Shown piece after piece: positions 1 through 9,266 of a stretch of DNA of 64,000 nt. Location: contig NZ_CP029684.2 of assembly GCF_004102045.2 (NCBI RefSeq), forward strand, positions 1,054,001 through 1,118,000. The letters run 5' to 3'. The position numbers and the translations under genes are program-made. The notes beneath the pieces were generated by a model, which was given only the letters and a program-made list of their open reading frames with translations, had not been told where the DNA came from and searched no databases. The DNA is from Oenococcus sicerae (GTDB lineage Bacteria > Bacillota > Bacilli > Lactobacillales > Lactobacillaceae). Position 1 is the stretch's first letter. Each line of letters opens with the position of its first letter.

Positions 1-825
1 GATAGCGGCATTGAGAAAACGGAAAAAAATCTTCAATCTTATAATTTGCAGCAACTGCTGACTGGCAAATATGATGCCAATAATGCCATTTTGGAAATTC
101 ATCCGGGCGAAGGCGGCACGGAGTCGACTGATTGGGCCAGCAATTTATACCGAATGTATACACGCTGGGGTCAATCACATGACTTTAAAGTCGAAGTTAC
201 TGACTATCAGGCTGGCGATGTTGCTGGAATTGATTCAGCAACTTTAAGAATCATCGGTCACAATGCTTATGGTTTTTTGCGAAGTGAAAAGGGTGTTCAT
301 CGTTTTGTCCGGATCAGCCCTTTTGATTCTGCCGGCCGCCGACACACGTCATTTGTTTCGATTGATGTGATGCCGGAGTTAGACGATGATGAAATTGAGA
401 TCGATATCAAACCAGCTGATATCAAAATGGATGTTTATCGTTCTGGCGGAGCTGGTGGGCAAAACGTCAATAAAGTTTCAACCGCTGTTCGCTTAACACA
501 TATTCCAACTGGTATCGTGGTGGCTTCACAGGTCGAAAGGACCCAATATGGTAACCGTGATATTGCGATGAAGATGCTGAAAGCCAAGCTTTATGAAAGA
601 GAAGAACAAAAGCGTGAAGAAGAGCATGCAAAGCTGGCTGGGAATAAATTAGACGTTGCTTGGGGCTCTCAAATTCGTTCCTATGTTTTTCAGCCTTATC
701 GCATGGTTAAGGATCTTCGCTCCGGATATGAGACGGGAGATACCGACGGCGTTATGGATGGTGATCTGGATCCATTCATCAATGCCTATCTGCAGTGGCA
801 ATTATCTCAAAAGAATCCTGACTAG
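1..825 (+). CDS. prfB: Peptide chain release factor 2 (RF2), 5' end cut by window
   Basis: RF2 recognises UGA/UAA stop codons on the ribosome and triggers hydrolysis of peptidyl-tRNA. The frame is open from base 1, so about the first 100 residues, including any programmed frameshift site, lie outside the window; 274 residues are visible. The RF2 codon-reading tripeptide SPF is present in [13 protein letters not shown], and the catalytic GGQ is present in [12 protein letters not shown] followed by HIPTGI. Both are diagnostic of RF2 rather than RF1 (which carries PxT). A TTG at 46 is internal and is not the start. In many Lactobacillales prfB is followed by ftsEX; here a terminator and then the pst operon follow directly. 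Confidence 0.97.
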   Translation, partial: DSGIEKTEKNLQSYNLQQLLTGKYDANNAILEIHPGEGGTESTDWASNLYRMYTRWGQSHDFKVEVTDYQAGDVAGIDSATLRIIGHNAYGFLRSEKGVHRFVRISPFDSAGRRHTSFVSIDVMPELDDDEIEIDIKPADIKMDVYRSGGAGGQNVNKVSTAVRLTHIPTGIVVASQVERTQYGNRDIAMKMLKAKLYEREEQKREEEHAKLAGNKLDVAWGSQIRSYVFQPYRMVKDLRSGYETGDTDGVMDGDLDPFINAYLQWQLSQKNPD

Positions 826-834
826 TTTTGATCA

Positions 835-858
835 GCCTCATTTATTTGAGGCTTTTTT
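835..858 (+). terminator. Rho-independent terminator of prfB
   Basis: Perfect six-base-pair stem GCCTCA/TGAGGC (835-840 with 847-852) with a six-base loop, followed by six T residues. It separates prfB from the pst operon. Confidence 0.85.
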
Positions 859-937
859 ATGGTATCTTTTAGATGCGGCGATATAAGTCCCGCACATGAA
901 AATTGAATATTAATAAGACACGAGGAGTTTCATAATT

Positions 938-1828
938 ATGAAGAAATGGTTAGTGAGTTTACTTGCGTTGGTTGCTATTAGCGGTGCGTCCTTGACGAGC
1001 GTTAATCATGGTACAAGCGCCTTCGCAGCTTCTAAGTCAAAGTTGACTGGGAAAGTCTTAGCTGTTGGTTCAACAGCACTTCAACCTCTCGCCGAGCAAG
1101 TCGGTGAGCGTTTTTCAAGTGCATATCCTTCAGTGCAGGTTACTGTACAGGGTGGCGGATCTGGTGCCGGCTTAACGCAAGTTCAGGCTGGTTCGGTTCA
1201 AATAGGTAATTCTGATGTTTTTGCTGAAGAAAAGGACGGCATTGATGCTAGTGTTTTAGTTGATCATAAGGTTGCAGTGGTTGGCATTGCGCCGGTTGTG
1301 AATACGGACGTTAGCGTAAAAAGTTTGACGAAGAGTCAGTTAAAAAAGATTTTCACCGGCAAAGTAACGAATTGGAATCAAGTCGGCGGAAAAAATGAGA
1401 AGATTGTTTTAATTAACCGTGCTGCTGGTTCTGGAACTAGAGCTGTTTTTGAAAAGGCTATTTTAGGCGATGCAACTGCAGCCACTGCTCAAGAGCAAGA
1501 TTCTAATGGTACAGTGCAAAAAATGATTTCAACAACACCTGGTTCGATTTCTTACTTGGCTTTTGGCTACATTAAGGGTCAATCAGGTCTGAAGGCACTT
1601 AAGATCAAGAAAGTTTCACCAACGACAAAAAATGTTGAGAAAAACGCTTGGCCGATTTGGGGTTATGAACATATGTATACCAAAGGCAAGGCTAAAGGCG
1701 CTACAAAAGCATTTATTGCTTATTTCCACAAATCAAGTGTAAAAAGTTTGATTAAAAAACTTGGTTATATTCCTTTGGCAGGTATGAAGGTTGATAGAAC
1801 TGCTAGCGGTGTTGTGACTAAAAAGTAA
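938..1828 (+). CDS. pstS: Phosphate ABC transporter substrate-binding protein PstS (copy 1)
   Basis: Extracytoplasmic phosphate-binding protein that feeds the PstCAB importer. Phosphate-contact loops of the PBP-like fold are visible: VGSTALQPLAEQ near residue 43, GGGSGAGLTQVQAG near 72-85 and RAAGSGTR near 161. The N-terminus is a classical signal peptide (positive MKK, hydrophobic core to about residue 17, AFA|AS cleavage site near residue 30) with no cysteine, so there is no lipobox; PstS of Gram-positive bacteria is normally a lipoprotein. The start follows GAGGAG. First gene of a seven-gene operon ending with phoU, and a close paralogue of the next gene. Confidence 0.95.
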   Translation: MKKWLVSLLALVAISGASLTSVNHGTSAFAASKSKLTGKVLAVGSTALQPLAEQVGERFSSAYPSVQVTVQGGGSGAGLTQVQAGSVQIGNSDVFAEEKDGIDASVLVDHKVAVVGIAPVVNTDVSVKSLTKSQLKKIFTGKVTNWNQVGGKNEKIVLINRAAGSGTRAVFEKAILGDATAATAQEQDSNGTVQKMISTTPGSISYLAFGYIKGQSGLKALKIKKVSPTTKNVEKNAWPIWGYEHMYTKGKAKGATKAFIAYFHKSSVKSLIKKLGYIPLAGMKVDRTASGVVTKK

Positions 1829-1839
1829 TTTTTATCTAT

Positions 1840-1857
1840 CCGGGCAATTGCCCCGGA
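1840..1857 (+). other. Intercistronic hairpin overlapping the pstS2 ribosome-binding site
   Basis: The 12-base palindrome GGGCAATTGCCC lies in the 38-base gap between the two pstS genes. One extra outer C and the GG of the downstream GGAG can extend the stem, so pairing would partly hide the ribosome-binding site of the second pstS. It has no T run, so it is more likely an mRNA-stability or translation element than a terminator. Confidence 0.5.
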
Positions 1858-1866
1858 GTACATATT

Positions 1867-2763
1867 ATGAGAAAAAATTTAACGAGAATTGGCATAATTT
1901 TAATAGCGGTTTTGGCACTTTACTATGGTTCAACTCATCGTAGTTTAACGAGCAATGTGGTTGGGTCGACTCAGGCTAAAACGAAGAATATTTTGATAGT
2001 TGGTTCAACGGCTCTCCAGCCTTTAGCAGAGAGAGCAGGGTCAGAATATGAAAAAATTAATAAAGAGACCTCAATTACAGTTCAAGGAGGCGGCTCGGGT
2101 GCTGGACTAACTCAGGTACAAGCGGGTTCTGTTCAAATCGGCAGTTCTGATATTTTTGCTGAACAGCAGAGCAGTATTCAGGCAGCCAAGCTGAGTGACC
2201 ATCGAGTAGCTGTGGTTGGGATCGCACCAGTGACGAACAAAGATGTGACGATCAAGAATCTTTCTATGGACCAGTTAAGAAAAATTTTTACTGGTGAGGT
2301 CAAAAATTGGCGGGATCTAGGTGGTCCTGATTTAGCGATTACGGTTGTGAACCGATCTAGCGGTTCGGGAACTCGGACAGTTTTTGAAAAATCGGTCCTA
2401 GCAGGACAAACAGCACTTCATGCTCAAGAACAAGACAGTAATGGTACTGTTCAAAAAATCGTGGCTTCAGCACCTGGCTCGATCTCTTACTTATCTTTCG
2501 GTTATATCACCGGAGCGAACTTGAACACAATTAGCATTGATCATGTTAAGCCGACTCAATCGAATGTTGAAACGAATAAGTGGAAAATATGGGGCTATGA
2601 ACACATGTATACCCATGGCAAAGCTGAAGGCGAAACCGCAAAGTTCATTAAATATTTTCAGTCTAAAAAAATACAGAGTGGTATTGTGAAAAAACTTGGT
2701 TATATTCCTTTAGCTGGTATGCAGGTGACGAAGAATTCCCAAGGAAAGGTCTCAGGCAAGTAA
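1867..2763 (+). CDS. pstS: Phosphate-binding protein PstS (copy 2), probably membrane-anchored
   Basis: Second phosphate-binding protein, colinear with copy 1 over the whole mature part: VGSTALQPLAER near residue 45, GGGSGAGLTQVQAGSVQIG near 74-92, RSSGSGTRTVFEKS, and a shared C-terminal LGYIPLAGMQV. The N-terminus has a short hydrophobic segment (about residues 8-20) without cysteine; it could be an uncleaved anchor or a signal peptide cut near STQA (34-37). Preceded by GGAG at 1855. pstC starts one base after its stop. Duplication followed by divergence is the simplest origin; a different affinity or expression level is inference. Confidence 0.93.
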   Translation: MRKNLTRIGIILIAVLALYYGSTHRSLTSNVVGSTQAKTKNILIVGSTALQPLAERAGSEYEKINKETSITVQGGGSGAGLTQVQAGSVQIGSSDIFAEQQSSIQAAKLSDHRVAVVGIAPVTNKDVTIKNLSMDQLRKIFTGEVKNWRDLGGPDLAITVVNRSSGSGTRTVFEKSVLAGQTALHAQEQDSNGTVQKIVASAPGSISYLSFGYITGANLNTISIDHVKPTQSNVETNKWKIWGYEHMYTHGKAEGETAKFIKYFQSKKIQSGIVKKLGYIPLAGMQVTKNSQGKVSGK

Positions 2764-2764
2764 T

Positions 2765-3724
2765 ATGACAAGAAGACATAACAAGAATAGTCAGGATCCC
2801 ATTCGAAATTCATTGCTGCAAAAATCAATTTCTGCCAAGAAAGATGAATTTGGCCGTAGTTTGAGTTTGTCAGCTTTAATTCTGATCGGTGTTGTTGTTT
2901 TCTCGATTTTCTTCTTTGTTTTGAGTCGTGGATTGATGACCTTTACGTTAGATCATATCAATCCCTTTAACTTTATTTTTGGCACAGTTTGGAATCCGAC
3001 TTCGCCTGATGCAAATGGCAACTTACAATTTGGTGCTATGCCGATGATCGTTGGATCTTTTCTGGTCACGTTGTTAAGTGCGCTAGTGGCAACGCCTTTT
3101 GCCATTGCGACGTCATTATTTATGGTTGAAATTCAGCCTAACTGGGGCAAAAAAATTATGCAGCCAGTCGTTGAATTGTTAGTTGGCATCCCATCGGTCG
3201 TTTATGGTTTTATTGGTTTGACAGTCGTAGTGCCGTTTTTGAGAAACATTTTTGGTGGCTCGGGCTTTGGCATATTAGCAGGAACGATCGTCCTATTTGT
3301 CATGATTTTGCCAACGATCACATCCTTGACGATCGACGCTTTAAAAAATGTCCCGAACCACTATCGTGAATCTGCTTTAGCAATTGGCGCGACACGTTGG
3401 CAAATGATTTATAAGGTTATTTTGAGAGCCGCGACCCCAGGTATCTTAACGGCTATTGTCTTTGGTATGGCACGGGCTTTTGGTGAGGCTTTAGCGGTCC
3501 AGATGGTTGTTGGAAATGCTGCGATCATGCCGAACGGTTTGATGAGTTCAGCGGCAACGCTGACGTCAGTTCTTACTCAAGGCATTGGCAATACGGCTGA
3601 CGGTTCAGTTCAAAATGATGTTTTGTGGACGTTAGCGATGCTGCTATTGATCATGTCGCTATTCTTTAATCTGATTATTGGCCTGATAGGTAAACAGACC
3701 AATATTTCTAAGGGGAAACGCTAA
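2765..3724 (+). CDS. pstC: Phosphate ABC transporter permease PstC
   Basis: Integral membrane subunit that forms half of the phosphate channel of PstSCAB. About six hydrophobic segments are visible, starting near residue 35 (SALILIGVVVFSIFFFVLS). The cytoplasmic EAA loop typical of ABC importers is seen as ESALAIGATRWQMIYKVILRAA, which docks onto PstB. Length of 319 residues is normal for PstC. The N-terminal hydrophilic extension of about 30 residues is longer than average. Its stop overlaps the pstA start by one base (TAATG), indicating translational coupling. Confidence 0.96.
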   Translation: MTRRHNKNSQDPIRNSLLQKSISAKKDEFGRSLSLSALILIGVVVFSIFFFVLSRGLMTFTLDHINPFNFIFGTVWNPTSPDANGNLQFGAMPMIVGSFLVTLLSALVATPFAIATSLFMVEIQPNWGKKIMQPVVELLVGIPSVVYGFIGLTVVVPFLRNIFGGSGFGILAGTIVLFVMILPTITSLTIDALKNVPNHYRESALAIGATRWQMIYKVILRAATPGILTAIVFGMARAFGEALAVQMVVGNAAIMPNGLMSSAATLTSVLTQGIGNTADGSVQNDVLWTLAMLLLIMSLFFNLIIGLIGKQTNISKGKR

Positions 3725-4620
3725 TGAATCCAAAAGTCACGAATAAAATTGCGATTGGAACTATTTATTTCATTTCTGCCATTGTGGTTTTGATTTTAGC
3801 TGCCTTGCTGATTTCGATACTTGGACAAGGACTTCCAAATGTTAGCTGGCATTTCTTGACCAGCCACTCTTCTTCATTTGAAGCTGGCGGCGGCATTGCT
3901 GATCAATTATTCAATTCCTTTTACCTGCTGATCGTTTCAATGCTGCTTTCTTTGCCAATTGCACTGGGTTCTGCTATTTATCTGAATGAATTTGCTGATC
4001 CAAAATCAGAATTCATTGCTATTTTTCGTTCAGCGATTGAAGTTTTAAGTTCGCTGCCATCTGTCGTTGTTGGCTTATTTGGCTTTTTGCTCTTTGTTTT
4101 GAAGTTTCACATGGGCTTTTCTGTTTTATCCGGTGCCATTGCACTCACATTTTTTAACTTACCATTACTGACACGTTCGATTGAAAATTCGCTGGCTGCG
4201 ATTCCAAATTTGCAGAGACAAGCTGGGCTCGCGTTGGGGCTTTCAAAATGGGAAACAACGGAAAAGGTAATTTTTCCAGCGGCTGTCCCCTCAATTGTAA
4301 CGGGGGTCGTTTTGGCTGCCGGACGTGTGTTTGGCGAAGCTGCTGCTTTGCTATTTACGTCTGGACAGTCTGCACCTCAATTAAATTGGTACGATTGGAA
4401 TCCAATGAATTCAAACAGTCCTTTGAATTTGATGCGGCCAGCAGAAACCCTAGCTGTGCATATTTGGAAAGTTAATTCCGAAGGAACGATGCCGGATGCC
4501 GCTAAAATTTCAGCAGGTGCTTCGGCTGTTTTGATCGTGATGGTGCTGCTCTTCAATTTATCAGCTCGTTACTTCGGCAATAAGCTATATAAAAAGATGA
4601 CCTCGGGAACGGAAAAATAA
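3724..4620 (+). CDS. pstA: Phosphate ABC transporter permease PstA
   Basis: Second permease half of the phosphate importer. The sequence has an N-terminal membrane helix (about residues 8-30), five further hydrophobic segments and an EAA loop QAGLALGLSKWETTEKVIFPAAVPSI. It is 298 residues long, as expected. It begins in the TAATG overlap with pstC and ends in another TAATG overlap with the first pstB, so permeases and ATPases are made in tight coordination. PstC/PstA identity follows from order and from the longer periplasmic loop after the first helix in PstC. Confidence 0.96.
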   Translation: MNPKVTNKIAIGTIYFISAIVVLILAALLISILGQGLPNVSWHFLTSHSSSFEAGGGIADQLFNSFYLLIVSMLLSLPIALGSAIYLNEFADPKSEFIAIFRSAIEVLSSLPSVVVGLFGFLLFVLKFHMGFSVLSGAIALTFFNLPLLTRSIENSLAAIPNLQRQAGLALGLSKWETTEKVIFPAAVPSIVTGVVLAAGRVFGEAAALLFTSGQSAPQLNWYDWNPMNSNSPLNLMRPAETLAVHIWKVNSEGTMPDAAKISAGASAVLIVMVLLFNLSARYFGNKLYKKMTSGTEK

Positions 4621-5471
4621 TGGTAAAGCTTAAAAAACAAACTGAATTTGTCAAGGATATTAAAAGTATCATCACGCTGGATAATCCCGATACCTATATT
4701 TCACAGCCGGATCCTGCCAAACATGAAATTGCTTTGAAAACTGAAAATGTTTCTGTTTTTTATGGCTATAATGAGGCGATCAAACCAGCTAACCTGTTTT
4801 TTGAACGTTTTAAAATTACAAGTTTGATTGGCGCTTCAGGTTCGGGTAAGTCAACTTTCCTGCGTTCTTTGAATCGTATGAATGATGGCGTTGCTGAAGT
4901 TAAGGGCAAAATTATGTATCGCGGATTGGATCTTAATTCACCTGATGTTGATGTCTATGAAGTACGTCGACATATCGGTATGGTGTTTCAAATGCCAAAT
5001 CCTTTCGCTAAGTCGGTCTATCGCAATATCACTTTTGCTTTGACTCAGCGGAAGAAATACACTAAAGAACAGTTAGACGAAATTGTCGAGTCTTCGCTGA
5101 GGCAGGCAGCTTTGTGGGACCAATTAAAAGATGATCTCAATAAATCAGCATTGGAATTGTCCGGTGGGCAGGCGCAAAGATTAGTCATTGCTAGAGCCTT
5201 AGCCTTAAAACCAGATATTTTATTGATGGATGAACCAACCAGTGCCTTGGATCCTAAATCCACGATGCAGATCGAAGAGACAATGATGGAATTAAAGAAA
5301 CAATATACGATCATCATTGTGACGCACAATATGCAGCAGGCCGCTCGTATTGGCGATTACACAGCTTTCTTTCATTTGGGGAAAATTATCGAATATGATT
5401 TGACAAGAAAAATTTTTACGCGGCCAAAAGTGAAGTTGACTGATGACTATGTTTCGGGGAATTTTGGCTAA
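4620..5471 (+). CDS. pstB: Phosphate ABC transporter ATPase PstB (copy 1, N-terminally extended)
   Basis: ATP-hydrolysing subunit of the phosphate importer. Walker A is GASGSGKST near residues 71-79, the signature is [15 protein letters not shown], Walker B is [13 protein letters not shown], and the switch histidine is in [13 protein letters not shown]. There is a hydrophilic N-terminal extension of roughly 35 residues before the core fold (TENVSVFYG) that PstB copy 2 lacks. Two consecutive pstB genes are common in Lactobacillales. It overlaps pstA and the next pstB by one base each. Confidence 0.95.
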   Translation: MVKLKKQTEFVKDIKSIITLDNPDTYISQPDPAKHEIALKTENVSVFYGYNEAIKPANLFFERFKITSLIGASGSGKSTFLRSLNRMNDGVAEVKGKIMYRGLDLNSPDVDVYEVRRHIGMVFQMPNPFAKSVYRNITFALTQRKKYTKEQLDEIVESSLRQAALWDQLKDDLNKSALELSGGQAQRLVIARALALKPDILLMDEPTSALDPKSTMQIEETMMELKKQYTIIIVTHNMQQAARIGDYTAFFHLGKIIEYDLTRKIFTRPKVKLTDDYVSGNFG

Positions 5472-6235
5472 TGGCGGACGAGAAATATTTGTTAACAACT
5501 GAAAACGTTAATCTGTTTTATAGTGGCAAACAGGCTTTGTTTGATATTAGCCTTTATTTTCCAAAAAATGGTATTACGGCGTTGATCGGACCGTCAGGTT
5601 CGGGAAAATCAACTTATTTGCGTGCTCTGAATCGTATGCATGACCTGACACCAAACGTCAAAGTAGAAGGAAAATTTTTGTTCCATGGTGTTGATATGTA
5701 TGCTGACAATGTTGATTTAGTCGATCTGCGTAAACGCATCGGCATGGTTTTCCAGCAGCCGACACCTTTTCCTTTTAGTATTTATGAAAATGTGGCTTTT
5801 GGATTAAGACTAGGGCACAAGGTTCCAAAACACGACTTGAATGAAGCCGTGGAAAAAGCTTTACGACAAGCCGGTGTTTGGGAAGAAGTCAAGGACCGTT
5901 TGGACATGAATGCATTGGGTTTGTCTGGCGGCCAGCAGCAACGTGTCAGTGTGGCACGTGTTTTAGCGACCAAACCGGACATTTTGCTACTAGATGAACC
6001 GACTAGCGCGCTGGATCCGATTTCTAGCCGTGTGGTTGAGGATTCACTTTTAGATCTGCGTGATGAATACTGTCTGATTATCGTGACACATAATATGCAG
6101 CAAGCGGCGCGTATCAGCCAGACGACGGCTTTTTTCAATGATGGTCGTTTAGTTGAGGTAGGCAAAACGCGTGATATTTTCTTAAATCCGAAAGAAAAAG
6201 AGACACAGGACTACGTTAGTGGTAAATTTGGATAA
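5471..6235 (+). CDS. pstB: Phosphate ABC transporter ATPase PstB (copy 2)
   Basis: Second ATPase subunit, 254 residues, the normal PstB length. Walker A is GPSGSGKST near residues 40-48, the signature is [15 protein letters not shown], Walker B is [13 protein letters not shown] and the H-loop is [14 protein letters not shown]. It shares domain order and sequence with copy 1 and probably forms a homodimer or a heterodimer with it; which one couples to PstCA cannot be told from sequence. Starts in a TAATG overlap and is followed 24 bases later by phoU. Confidence 0.95.
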   Translation: MADEKYLLTTENVNLFYSGKQALFDISLYFPKNGITALIGPSGSGKSTYLRALNRMHDLTPNVKVEGKFLFHGVDMYADNVDLVDLRKRIGMVFQQPTPFPFSIYENVAFGLRLGHKVPKHDLNEAVEKALRQAGVWEEVKDRLDMNALGLSGGQQQRVSVARVLATKPDILLLDEPTSALDPISSRVVEDSLLDLRDEYCLIIVTHNMQQAARISQTTAFFNDGRLVEVGKTRDIFLNPKEKETQDYVSGKFG

Positions 6236-6259
6236 AAATGATAGCAGGGAGATGATAAA

Positions 6260-6946
6260 ATGAGCAGAATCTTTGACATTGAAATGGAAGATCTGGACGA
6301 TCAATTCCGCAGCATGGGCAAAATGGTGGCACGAACAATTGATAAATCAGTTGTCGCTTTTATGGCTCATGATACAAAAGCAGCTGAGGAAATCGTTAAT
6401 CGTGATCACGAGATCAACGAAAGGGAAGCTGCCATTGAGAAGAAGACTTTTGAAATGATCGCTTTATATCAACCAGTTACAACTGATCTGAGAGAAGTTG
6501 TCACGATTTTGAAGGCGGTTTCCGTGTTAGAAAGAATGGGAGATTACGCAAGAGATATTGCATACTCGACGATCAGAATCCATCATCGGCAAAATGGTGA
6601 TCGTAGAATGCCGGAAATTGAACGAAAAATTTCTGAAATGGGGCTGATGGCGACACGAACTTTTGATGAAATTTTGGACGCTTATGTTTCTGATTCAATT
6701 GACGATGCGCAAAAGGTTGCCCAACATTCGGAACAGGTGGGACGACTATCAACAGTTATCCGCAAGGATATCTTGGTGTCTATGAAAGATGACGCTGATA
6801 CCATTGATGCTGGTGCTGATTATCTAGTTGTTGTTGGCTATTTAAAACGGACAGCCGATCATGCGACGGACATTGCTGAATGGCTGGTTTATAAGCGCAG
6901 CGGCAAAATTGTGGAATTGAATCCAGGTTCGTCAAGCTTTATTTAA
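6260..6946 (+). CDS. phoU: Phosphate transport regulator PhoU
   Basis: PhoU is a peripheral, metal-binding helical-bundle protein that dampens Pst transport and phosphate signalling. The 228-residue protein contains two PhoU repeats; each carries the conserved acidic core, seen as VLERMGDYARDIA (about residues 89-101) and LKRTADHATDIAEWL (about 195-210). A GGGAG ribosome-binding site precedes the ATG. It closes the pst operon. No PhoP/PhoR (PnpR/PnpS) two-component genes are present nearby, so any sensor partner must be encoded elsewhere. Confidence 0.95.
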   Translation: MSRIFDIEMEDLDDQFRSMGKMVARTIDKSVVAFMAHDTKAAEEIVNRDHEINEREAAIEKKTFEMIALYQPVTTDLREVVTILKAVSVLERMGDYARDIAYSTIRIHHRQNGDRRMPEIERKISEMGLMATRTFDEILDAYVSDSIDDAQKVAQHSEQVGRLSTVIRKDILVSMKDDADTIDAGADYLVVVGYLKRTADHATDIAEWLVYKRSGKIVELNPGSSSFI

Positions 6947-6955
6947 GGAGCTGAA

Positions 6956-7294
6956 ATGAGTTTTATTTATAAATTAATTGTCAACACTTTAATTTTCGTT
7001 GTGTTTCATTATCTATTGCCAAACGGTTTGACAGTCAAGGATTGGACCTCGGCAATCGTAGCAGCCGTTGTTCTAGCGCTATTAAATACTTTTTTGAAAC
7101 CACTCCTGCATTTTATTTCCTTACCGATCACTTTTATCAGCTTGGGATTGTTTAGTATTGTTATTAATATGATCGTTTTGGCTGTTGACGATAGTTTAGT
7201 GTCAGGCATCACGATTCATGGTTGGGGCTGGGTATTTATTTTGAGTTTAATTTTTAGTTTTGCTCAAAGCTGGCTCACGAGCGCAGAAAGGTAA
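6956..7294 (+). CDS. YvlD-like phage-holin-family membrane protein
   Basis: Small integral membrane protein of 112 residues with about four hydrophobic segments. Characteristic pieces are AAVVLALLNTFLKPLLHFISLPITFISLGLFS (rewritten here only as the NTFLKPLL and LPITFISLGLF motifs) and the C-terminal GWGWVFILSLIFS. These match the family called phage holin family 4 / YvlD, often found beside hprK in Firmicutes. The biochemical role is unknown. It follows phoU by nine bases with an AAGGAG site and is probably co-transcribed with the pst operon and hprK. Confidence 0.85.
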   Translation: MSFIYKLIVNTLIFVVFHYLLPNGLTVKDWTSAIVAAVVLALLNTFLKPLLHFISLPITFISLGLFSIVINMIVLAVDDSLVSGITIHGWGWVFILSLIFSFAQSWLTSAER

Positions 7295-7298
7295 AAAA

Positions 7299-8258
7299 AT
7301 GGACGGACAAAGAAAAGTAACGGTCAAAGATTTAGTTGAAAATACAGCTTTAAGAGTTGTGTGGGGAGAAGATCATTTAGACCGACTGATCAAAGTTCCG
7401 GATATTGCACGTCCGGGTCTGCAGTTAACTGGTTTTTTGAATTATTTTGAAGCAGATCGTGTTCAGTTGTATGGTGTTAATGAGATCGAGTACGCTAAAA
7501 CGATGACACACGAACAAAAGCAATTTGTTTTAAAAAAAATGTCTCGAAGTACAACACCGGCCTTTGTAGTATCGACCAATCTTGATATTCCGGCTGAATT
7601 GATCGAAGCGGCTAAGGAAACAAATATTCCTGTTTTAACTAGTTCCTTGACATCATCACGTCTATTGTCAAATATGACTTATTATTTAGGCGCTCAATTA
7701 TCGGAGCGGAAAACTGTTCATGGTGTTTTGATCGATATTAATGGCATTGGTGTTTTATTGACTGGTGATCCTGGTGTTGGTAAAACAGAAGCGGCTCTGG
7801 AACTGATCCAACAAGGCAAGGCACGCCTTATTGCCGATGACCGTGTTGATATCTATGCTGAGGATGAACAGCGTTTGGTTGGCGCGCCATCGGAGGTTTT
7901 GGCTAACCTCATGGAAGTGCGCGGTATTGGCATTATTGATGTTTTGCAAACATATGGGGCTGCGTCAATTCGCGATCATACGACGATCGTCTTGAACATT
8001 GACTTAAAACGTTCAAATGAAAAAGTCCAAAATTTCGACCGCCTCGGTGATGCGGGTGCCAGCCTGGAAATTCTCGGTATCGAAATTCCGAAAATGGCAT
8101 TACCGGTAACTTCTGGTCGTAACACAGCTAGCGTTATTGATGCGGCTGCCTTAAAATATCGGACTGATCGTATGGGATTTGATGCACTTGCGACTTTGGA
8201 AAAACGCCAGACGGCTCTCATTAAGGAAAATGAAATTCATGACCAAACAAATAAGTAA
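7299..8258 (+). CDS. hprK: HPr kinase/phosphorylase
   Basis: Bifunctional enzyme that phosphorylates or dephosphorylates Ser46 of HPr and so controls carbon catabolite repression through CcpA. Walker A is GDPGVGKT (residues 156-163), preceded by the conserved HGVLIDI around residue 141, and followed by LIADDRVDI and the family signature MEVRGIGIIDV (205-215). The ATG at 7299 with AGAAAGG upstream gives a 319-residue protein; an upstream in-frame TTG at 7260 would lie inside the previous gene. Its 3' end overlaps gpsA. In many Lactobacillales lgt follows hprK; it is absent here. Confidence 0.96.
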   Translation: MDGQRKVTVKDLVENTALRVVWGEDHLDRLIKVPDIARPGLQLTGFLNYFEADRVQLYGVNEIEYAKTMTHEQKQFVLKKMSRSTTPAFVVSTNLDIPAELIEAAKETNIPVLTSSLTSSRLLSNMTYYLGAQLSERKTVHGVLIDINGIGVLLTGDPGVGKTEAALELIQQGKARLIADDRVDIYAEDEQRLVGAPSEVLANLMEVRGIGIIDVLQTYGAASIRDHTTIVLNIDLKRSNEKVQNFDRLGDAGASLEILGIEIPKMALPVTSGRNTASVIDAAALKYRTDRMGFDALATLEKRQTALIKENEIHDQTNK

Positions 8259-9261
8259 AATCGCTGTTTTAGGTGCTGGTTCTTGGGGAACGGCATTGGC
8301 CTCCACACTTTCCGGCAACGGCAATCAAGTTATACTTTGGGGCCACAATCAAAAGGACGTTGATGATATTAATCATCAGCATTTGAATCAGCATTATTTG
8401 CAGCAGTCGCTATTGGATAATAAGCTCAAAGCTACCACGGATTTGAAAGAAGCTTTGGCTGCTGCCGAGATCGTTTTGTTCGTAGTTCCTACAACGGCAA
8501 TACGCGAAGTTGCGGCCAAAGTCAATCAGCTGTTGCCCAGCTTGGATAAGACGGTCATTTTTGGTCACGCGGTCAAAGGCATTGAGGTTAATTCTAATAA
8601 ACGCATTAGTCAAATGATCGTGGAAGAGATTCCGACATTGCGTGAACGTGATTTGTTTTTTATTTCGGGACCCTCACACGCTGAATCAGTGATAAAAAAA
8701 GCAATTACACTGGTTGCAGTGGCAAGTGCTAATCAGCAGTATGCTAAACAAATTCAAACAGCTTTATCAAATTCTTTTTTTCGTGTTTACACGAATGCCG
8801 ATTTAGTCGGCAGCGAATATGCTGCTGCTTTAAAAAATGTTTTAGCAATTGCCGGCGGCATCATCAAGGGTTTGAATATGACTGACAATACGCAAGCTGC
8901 ATTAGTCACACGGGGCTTAGCTGAAATGCGTCGCCTTGGTGTGGCTTTGGGCGGTCAACCTGAAACATTTGACGGTCTCGCTGGTTTGGGCGATCTGATC
9001 GTAACGGCCATGTCAGCTAATTCGCGTAATTTTCGAGCTGGATTAGCTTTAGCGGCTGGAAGAAATATTCAGCAGATTCAAAAAGAAATGGGTATGGTCA
9101 TCGAGGGTGTTAAAACAGCCAAGGCTGTTGATCAATTGTCAAGAAAAAACAAAGTTTCTATGCCGATTAGTGAAAATGTCTACAAAATTCTATATGAAAA
9201 TGAGAAAATAGAAGACGCAGTCGCTGTTCTTATGAGTCGGCCGCTGATTTCGGAGGAATGA
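8239..9261 (+). CDS. gpsA: Glycerol-3-phosphate dehydrogenase [NAD(P)+]
   Basis: Reduces dihydroxyacetone phosphate to sn-glycerol 3-phosphate for membrane lipid synthesis. The nucleotide-binding [11 protein letters not shown] is at residues 12-22. Substrate motifs include GHAVKGIE, the catalytic-lysine region [16 protein letters not shown], the [12 protein letters not shown] segment and NSRNFRAG. The ATG at 8239 gives a 340-residue protein; an in-frame ATG at 8230 is possible but sits only three bases after AAGG. The gene overlaps the end of hprK by 20 bases and its stop overlaps the upstream galU ATG. Confidence 0.95.
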   Translation: MTKQISKIAVLGAGSWGTALASTLSGNGNQVILWGHNQKDVDDINHQHLNQHYLQQSLLDNKLKATTDLKEALAAAEIVLFVVPTTAIREVAAKVNQLLPSLDKTVIFGHAVKGIEVNSNKRISQMIVEEIPTLRERDLFFISGPSHAESVIKKAITLVAVASANQQYAKQIQTALSNSFFRVYTNADLVGSEYAAALKNVLAIAGGIIKGLNMTDNTQAALVTRGLAEMRRLGVALGGQPETFDGLAGLGDLIVTAMSANSRNFRAGLALAAGRNIQQIQKEMGMVIEGVKTAKAVDQLSRKNKVSMPISENVYKILYENEKIEDAVAVLMSRPLISEE

Positions 9262-9266
9262 TTTCA

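Noticed and set aside
5782-6165. A 127-codon minus-strand frame within pstB copy 2
   Set aside because: Shadow of the conserved ATPase sequence; no upstream signals.
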